Shown here: positions 59,538 through 64,000 of the stretch, piece by piece
How positions within the stretch are numbered: the first letter of the stretch is position 1
Layout: every line of letters starts with the position of its first letter
Origin: an uncultured Rhizobium sp.
GTDB lineage: Bacteria; Pseudomonadota; Alphaproteobacteria; Rhizobiales; Rhizobiaceae
Reading direction: 5' to 3'
DNA length: 64,000 nucleotides
Assembly: GCA_945952045.1 (NCBI GenBank)
Contig: CAMFHE010000008.1
Location: 85,769 to 149,768, forward strand
Notes under the pieces: generated by a model
Database searches by the model: none
What the model saw: only the letters and a program-made list of their open reading frames with translations
What the model was told of the DNA's origin: nothing
Program-made: the position numbers and the translations under genes

Positions 59538-61202
59538 ATGAGTGAAACCCTCGACCTCCCCGAACGCGAAAGCATGGAGTTCGATGTCGTGATCGTCGGT
59601 GGCGGGCCTGCCGGTCTGTCGGCTGCGATCCGGTTGAAGCAGAACAATCCGGAGCTTTCGGTCGTGGTGCTGGAAAAGGGCTCCGAAGTCGGCGCCCATA
59701 TCCTGTCGGGCGCCGTCGTCGATCCGGTCGGCATCGATGCGCTTCTGCCCGGCTGGCGCGAGGATGACAGCCATCCCTTCAAGACCAAGGTGACGGACGA
59801 CCACTTCCTGTTCCTGGGGCCGGCTGGCTCGATCCGCCTGCCGAATTTCGCCATGCCGCCGTTGATGAACAATCACGGCAATTATATCGTCTCGCTCGGA
59901 AACGTCTGTCGCTGGCTGGCGACCAAGGCGGAAGAGCTTGGCGTCGAAATCTATCCGGGCTTTGCCGCCGCCGAAGTGATTTACAACGACGCGGGCGCCG
60001 TCATCGGTGTCGCCACGGGCGACATGGGCATCGAGCGCAACGGCGAGCCCGGCCCGAACTTTACCCGCGGCATGGAGCTGCTCGGCAAATATACGCTGAT
60101 CTCCGAAGGCGTGCGCGGCTCGCTCGCCAAGCAGCTGATTTCGAAGTTCAAGCTCGACGAAGGCCGCGAACCGCAGAAGTTCGGCATCGGCATCAAGGAA
60201 TTGTGGCAAATCAAGCCGGAGAAGCACAAGCAGGGTCTCGTGCAGCATTCCTTCGGCTGGCCGCTCGACATGAAGACCGGTGGCGGTTCCTTCCTTTATC
60301 ATCTGGAAGACAATCTCGTCGCCGTCGGCTTCGTGATGCATCTGAACTACAAGAACCCCTATCTCTTCCCCTTCGAGGAATTCCAGCGTTTCAAGACGCA
60401 TCCGGCGATCCGCGATACCTTCGAGGGCGGCAAGCGCCTGTCCTATGGCGCCCGCGCCATCACCGAGGGTGGCTATCAGTCCGTGCCGAAACTGTCCTTC
60501 CCGGGCGGTGCGCTGATCGGCTGTTCGGCCGGCTTCGTCAACGTGCCGCGCATCAAGGGCAGCCACAATGCGGTGCTGTCCGGCATTCTCGCCGCCGACA
60601 AGCTGGCCGATGCGATTGCCAACGGCCGCGCCCATGACGAACCGGTGGAGATCGAAAACGAATGGCGCCAGACCGCCATCGGCAAGGACCTGAAGAAGGT
60701 TCGCAACGTCAAGCCGCTGTGGTCGCGCTTCGGCACGGCTGTTGGCATCGGCCTCGGCGCGCTCGACATGTGGACCAATACGCTGTTCGGCGCCTCGCTG
60801 TTCGGTACGCTGAAGCATGGCAAGACCGATGCGCAGTCGCTGGAGCCGGCAGCCCAGCACAAGAAGATCGACTATCCGAAGCCCGACGGCGTCCTGACCT
60901 TCGACCGCCTGTCCTCGGTGTTCCTGTCGAACACCAACCATGAGGAAGACCAGCCGATCCATCTGCAGCTCAAGAATCCTGCCCTGCAGAAGAGCTCGGA
61001 ACTGGATGTCTTCGCCGGTCCGTCGACGCGTTACTGTCCGGCAGGCGTCTACGAATGGGTGGAGAAGGACGGTCAGGAGGTCTTCGTCATCAACGCCCAG
61101 AACTGCGTTCACTGCAAGACCTGCGACATCAAGGATCCCAACCAGAACATCAACTGGGTGCCGCCGCAAGGGGGCGAAGGGCCGGTCTACCCGAACATGT
61201 GA
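59538..61202 (+). CDS. Electron transfer flavoprotein-ubiquinone oxidoreductase
   Basis: MEFDVVIVGGGPAGLSAAIRLKQ... C-terminal FeS motif CVHCKTCDIKDPNQNINWVPPQGGEGPVYPNM. Confidence 0.96.
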   Translation: MSETLDLPERESMEFDVVIVGGGPAGLSAAIRLKQNNPELSVVVLEKGSEVGAHILSGAVVDPVGIDALLPGWREDDSHPFKTKVTDDHFLFLGPAGSIRLPNFAMPPLMNNHGNYIVSLGNVCRWLATKAEELGVEIYPGFAAAEVIYNDAGAVIGVATGDMGIERNGEPGPNFTRGMELLGKYTLISEGVRGSLAKQLISKFKLDEGREPQKFGIGIKELWQIKPEKHKQGLVQHSFGWPLDMKTGGGSFLYHLEDNLVAVGFVMHLNYKNPYLFPFEEFQRFKTHPAIRDTFEGGKRLSYGARAITEGGYQSVPKLSFPGGALIGCSAGFVNVPRIKGSHNAVLSGILAADKLADAIANGRAHDEPVEIENEWRQTAIGKDLKKVRNVKPLWSRFGTAVGIGLGALDMWTNTLFGASLFGTLKHGKTDAQSLEPAAQHKKIDYPKPDGVLTFDRLSSVFLSNTNHEEDQPIHLQLKNPALQKSSELDVFAGPSTRYCPAGVYEWVEKDGQEVFVINAQNCVHCKTCDIKDPNQNINWVPPQGGEGPVYPNM

Positions 61203-61246
61203 TGTTCGGCAGGCGGACCGCACGGACCCCCGCAACAAGAGAGAGC

Positions 61247-61276
61247 GGCGAAGGGCCGGTCTATCCCAACATGTAA
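61247..61276 (+). repeat. Second copy of the ETF:QO gene 3' end
   Basis: GGCGAAGGGCCGGTCTATCCCAACATGTAA duplicates 61173-61202 (GGCGAAGGGCCGGTCTACCCGAACATGTGA). Confidence 0.9.
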
Positions 61277-61280
61277 AATG

Positions 61281-61320
61281 CAAAGAGGCCGGCGGGATCA
61301 TCCGCCGGCCTCTTGCTTTG
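61281..61320. terminator. Strong terminator hairpin
   Basis: CAAAGAGGCCGGCGG-gatcat-CCGCCGGCCTCTTGCTTTG. Confidence 0.75.
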
Positions 61321-61331
61321 ATGATCGTGGC

Positions 61332-62714
61332 TTAAAGCAGCGTCCCGCTCAAGATCACCAGCGCCACGCTGAAATAGATCACGAGACCGCTGACATCGAC
61401 CAGCGTCGCGACGAAGGGCGCCGAGGCGCTGGCGGGATCGAGTCGCAGCTTTTGCAGAAGGAAAGGCAGCATAGAGCCGGCCATGGAGCCGAAGGTGACG
61501 ATGCCGATCAGCGCGGCGAAGACGGTCAGGCCGACAAGCTGCCAGTGCGGACCGTAGTCGTAGAAACCGGCCGACTGCCACAGTGCGATGCGGGCGAAAC
61601 CAACGAGGCCGAGAATGCCGCCGAGCACCAGCCCGGTCGGCAGTTCGCGCAAGGCGACGCGCCACCAGTCGGAAAGCTTCAACTCGCCGAGCGCCAGCGC
61701 CCGGATGATCAGCGACGTCGCCTGCGATCCCGAATTGCCGCCGGAGCTCATGATGAGCGGCACGAACAGGGTGAGCACGATGGCCTTTTCCAGTTCGGTC
61801 TCGAAATGCTGCATGGCGCTCGCCGTCAGCATTTCACCGAGGAAGAGCGCGGCCAGCCAGCCGGCGCGCTTCTGGATCATGCCGGCCATGCTGATCTTCA
61901 TGTAGGGTTTGCCAAGCGCTTCCATGCCGCCGAATTTCTGGGCGTCCTCGGTCGTATCGGCGATCATCGTATCGATGACGTCGTCGACGGTGACGATGCC
62001 GAGAACCCGGGCGTATTCGTCCAGAACCGGCAGGGCGAGCAGGTTGTTGGCGCGGATCAGCCGGGCGACCTCTTCCTGCGGCGTCAGCGGCGTGACGCTG
62101 ACCACGCCGTCGCGGCGGGCAACCGTCAGGATATTGGCGTCGGCCTCACCCATGATCAGTCGCCGCAGCGTGACGACGCCGACGAGGTTGCCATGCAGCC
62201 GGTCGAGTACATAGATCGCATAGATCGTCTCGCTGGCCTTCTCCACCTTGCGGATATGGGCAAGCGCATCGGCGACCGAAAAATTCTCGGGAACGCTGAC
62301 GAATTCCGTGGTCATCATAGCGCCGGCTGTGCGCTGCGGATAATGCATCAGGTGTTCGACGGCACGAGCCGTGGCCGGATCCAGCCGGGCGAAGATGGCG
62401 GTGCGCCGGCCTTCGTCGTCCATGGCCTGGAACAGGTCGGTGACGCGGTCATGCGCCGTGCCCTTCAGCAGGCGCACGGCCTGCTCGATCGGCAGGGCCG
62501 AAACGATTTCGGCGGCGTGATGCAGCTCCGGACGGGCCAGCAGCGCCAGCGCCTTGCCTTCCGGCAGGGTAGTCAGGACCTGGGCTGCCTCAGGCACGGT
62601 GAGACCGTTGAGCTGCTCGACACGTTCGGCAAGCGAAGGCGTCGTGGCAAGGCCGGTGGGAAGGAAAATACGGGCGGCGCGGCCGGCCCGTTCGGGAAAG
62701 CTTTGGAAGTTCAT
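61332..62714 (-). CDS. mgtE: Magnesium transporter MgtE
   Basis: N-domain, CBS pair and TM domain; MSSGGNSGSQATSLIIRALALGE. Confidence 0.94.
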   Translation of the reverse strand: MNFQSFPERAGRAARIFLPTGLATTPSLAERVEQLNGLTVPEAAQVLTTLPEGKALALLARPELHHAAEIVSALPIEQAVRLLKGTAHDRVTDLFQAMDDEGRRTAIFARLDPATARAVEHLMHYPQRTAGAMMTTEFVSVPENFSVADALAHIRKVEKASETIYAIYVLDRLHGNLVGVVTLRRLIMGEADANILTVARRDGVVSVTPLTPQEEVARLIRANNLLALPVLDEYARVLGIVTVDDVIDTMIADTTEDAQKFGGMEALGKPYMKISMAGMIQKRAGWLAALFLGEMLTASAMQHFETELEKAIVLTLFVPLIMSSGGNSGSQATSLIIRALALGELKLSDWWRVALRELPTGLVLGGILGLVGFARIALWQSAGFYDYGPHWQLVGLTVFAALIGIVTFGSMAGSMLPFLLQKLRLDPASASAPFVATLVDVSGLVIYFSVALVILSGTLL

Positions 62715-63065
62715 ATTGCTCGCCTTTCCGTCGATTGCACACCCCGTGCAACCGCGTGGACGAGCTGACGGGCGTCAGACCACGATGGCCGCTCGGGGCT
62801 TGCTCAATCGACCGCTACTGTCGCTTGGCATCGTAATGATGGCTCCGTTGAACTCCGCGCGGGGTGAGAAAAAGTCAGCGCGTAACGCATGAGGTGATCC
62901 TGTTTTCTGCAAATGTCAAGCGACGGAGTGTCGCAGCCTCCGCGGCGTGCGAAGCGCCGGATTTTCGCCATAGGCGTGAATGGAAAGAGCGGTGTCTTTA
63001 CCGGCTGTTAACTATGTTTTCCGTAAGTTTCGGGACATCAACGAACCGTTTACGAAAGCGTGCCG

Positions 63066-63683
63066 ATGTCGATCACCCGCCGCCACCTGCTGCTTGGACT
63101 GTCCGCCATGCTGGCCGGCTGCACCGCGCAGACCTCCAGTCAACTGGCCAATTACGGTCCTCGGCCGGATGAGAAGCATCCGATGCCGGCGATGCCGCTG
63201 GAAAAGATCAAGCCGGAACTGCGCCGGCAGGAGGTCGCCTATGCGACCGAGCAGGCGCCGGGCACCATCGTCGTCGATACGCCGGCGCGCCGGCTCTATT
63301 ACGTCCTCGGTGCGGGGCGCGCCATGCGGTATGGCATCGGTGTCGGCCGTGAAGGCTATGCGCTGGCCGGCAATGCCTATATCGGTCGCAAGGCCGAATG
63401 GCCGAGCTGGACGCCGACGCCGAACATGATCCGCCGCGATCCGCAGAAGAACCTGAAATATGCCGGCGGTCTGCCGGGCGGGCTGACCAATCCGCTGGGC
63501 GCACGCGCCATCTATCTCTATCGCGGCGGCAACGACACCATGTTCCGCATCCATGGCACCAATCAGCCCTGGTCGATTGGCCAGGCGATGTCGAGCGGCT
63601 GTGTGCGGATGCTCAACCACGACGTCATCGATCTCTTCGAGCGCGTCAAGCCGGGCGACAAGGTCGTCGTCCTGCAGGCCTGA
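63066..63683 (+). CDS. L,D-transpeptidase (YkuD) lipoprotein
   Basis: TAT/lipobox-like MSITRRHLLLGLSAMLAGCTAQ; HGTNQPWSIGQAMSSGCVRMLNHDV catalytic motif. Confidence 0.93.
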   Translation: MSITRRHLLLGLSAMLAGCTAQTSSQLANYGPRPDEKHPMPAMPLEKIKPELRRQEVAYATEQAPGTIVVDTPARRLYYVLGAGRAMRYGIGVGREGYALAGNAYIGRKAEWPSWTPTPNMIRRDPQKNLKYAGGLPGGLTNPLGARAIYLYRGGNDTMFRIHGTNQPWSIGQAMSSGCVRMLNHDVIDLFERVKPGDKVVVLQA

Positions 63684-63716
63684 CGCGGCCAAAATCCCAT
63701 TTGAAGATGACAATGG

Positions 63717-63743
63717 AAGCCCGCTTTTACGCGGGCTTTTTTG
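63717..63743 (+). terminator. Rho-independent terminator after the L,D-transpeptidase gene
   Basis: AGCCCGC-ttttac-GCGGGCTTTTTT. Confidence 0.85.
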
Positions 63744-63962
63744 ACGTTCAGCGGCGTTTGATGACGCAAGCGTGTCAGCCCGGGACGCATAATGAGCGAC
63801 ATCCGGCCTCCAGCATGCAAAACTGCTATACGGTTGAAAAGAAAAACCGGGCGATTTACTCAAGTCGTTGAACGGTTTCACGTTCGAAAAATGCAGGACC
63901 GAACACGGCGGTGCGCTGGAACTGTTGGTGCAGAAGCATCGCCATAGAAAAAGGGAACGGAC

Positions 63963-64000
63963 ATGAAGAGACTGCTTGCAACGACCTGCCTTGCGTTTGG
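63963..64000 (+). CDS. Start of a CDS truncated by the window end, probable exported protein
   Basis: ATGAAGAGACTGCTTGCAACGACCTGCCTTGCGTTTGG = MKRLLATTCLAFG. Confidence 0.4.
   Translation, partial: MKRLLATTCLAF

Noticed and set aside
61055-61276. 73-aa ORF ending in GEGPVYPNM*
   Set aside because: Mostly an out-of-frame reading of the ETF:QO gene; only the duplicated 3' end is meaningful and is reported separately.
59418-61301. 627-aa minus-strand ORF opposite ETF:QO
   Set aside because: Shadow ORF of a highly conserved enzyme gene.
62715-62890. Possible Mg-sensing riboswitch in the mgtE leader
   Set aside because: Could not identify an M-box-like consensus or convincing conserved secondary structure by eye.
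1-64000. CRISPR arrays, tRNA or rRNA genes
   Set aside because: No regularly spaced direct repeats and no recognisable tRNA or rRNA sequence were seen by eye; a tRNA scan was not possible here.

Overview
The window looks like chromosomal DNA of a Rhizobiales (Rhizobiaceae-like) alphaproteobacterium. This rests on gene content only; no database search was run. Three layers are visible. (1) Housekeeping DNA: PBP1A, YcgN, LysE, feuN/feuP/feuQ-like genes, ccmIEFH, degP/HtrA plus a two-component pair, glnE, a PleC-like kinase, pepN, ETF:quinone oxidoreductase and mgtE. (2) A gene-transfer-agent (GTA)-like structural cluster at about 3.97-29.4 kb: TerS-like, TerL, portal, protease, capsid, connectors, tail, tape measure, gp12-gp15-like genes and a holin-like ORF. 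Accessory genes sit inside it: a GH19-like endolysin, a Dabb protein, a PadR regulator and an antisense MFS transporter. (3) The most striking feature is a ~7.15 kb AT-rich element at about 5095-12249. It lies inside the GTA terminase large-subunit gene, right at the Walker B region, and splits it into two otherwise intact halves. It encodes a small serine resolvase/invertase, a candidate HUH Rep-like endonuclease next to a structured non-coding segment, a very large flagellin with internal repeats, a 52-aa candidate accessory ORF, and a large serine recombinase abutting the right junction. Precise excision at the shared GCCA would restore the terminase reading frame (...CDELA|KWKYAQ...). The element may be a serine-integrase mobile element that acts as a reversible off-switch for the GTA while carrying a flagellin. 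Other notable observations: a 3'-end duplication of the ETF:QO gene with only synonymous changes, a dispersed palindromic repeat, a candidate sRNA/attenuator before the GTA cluster, PadR operator repeats, and a chromosomal class D beta-lactamase divergent from a LysR regulator.
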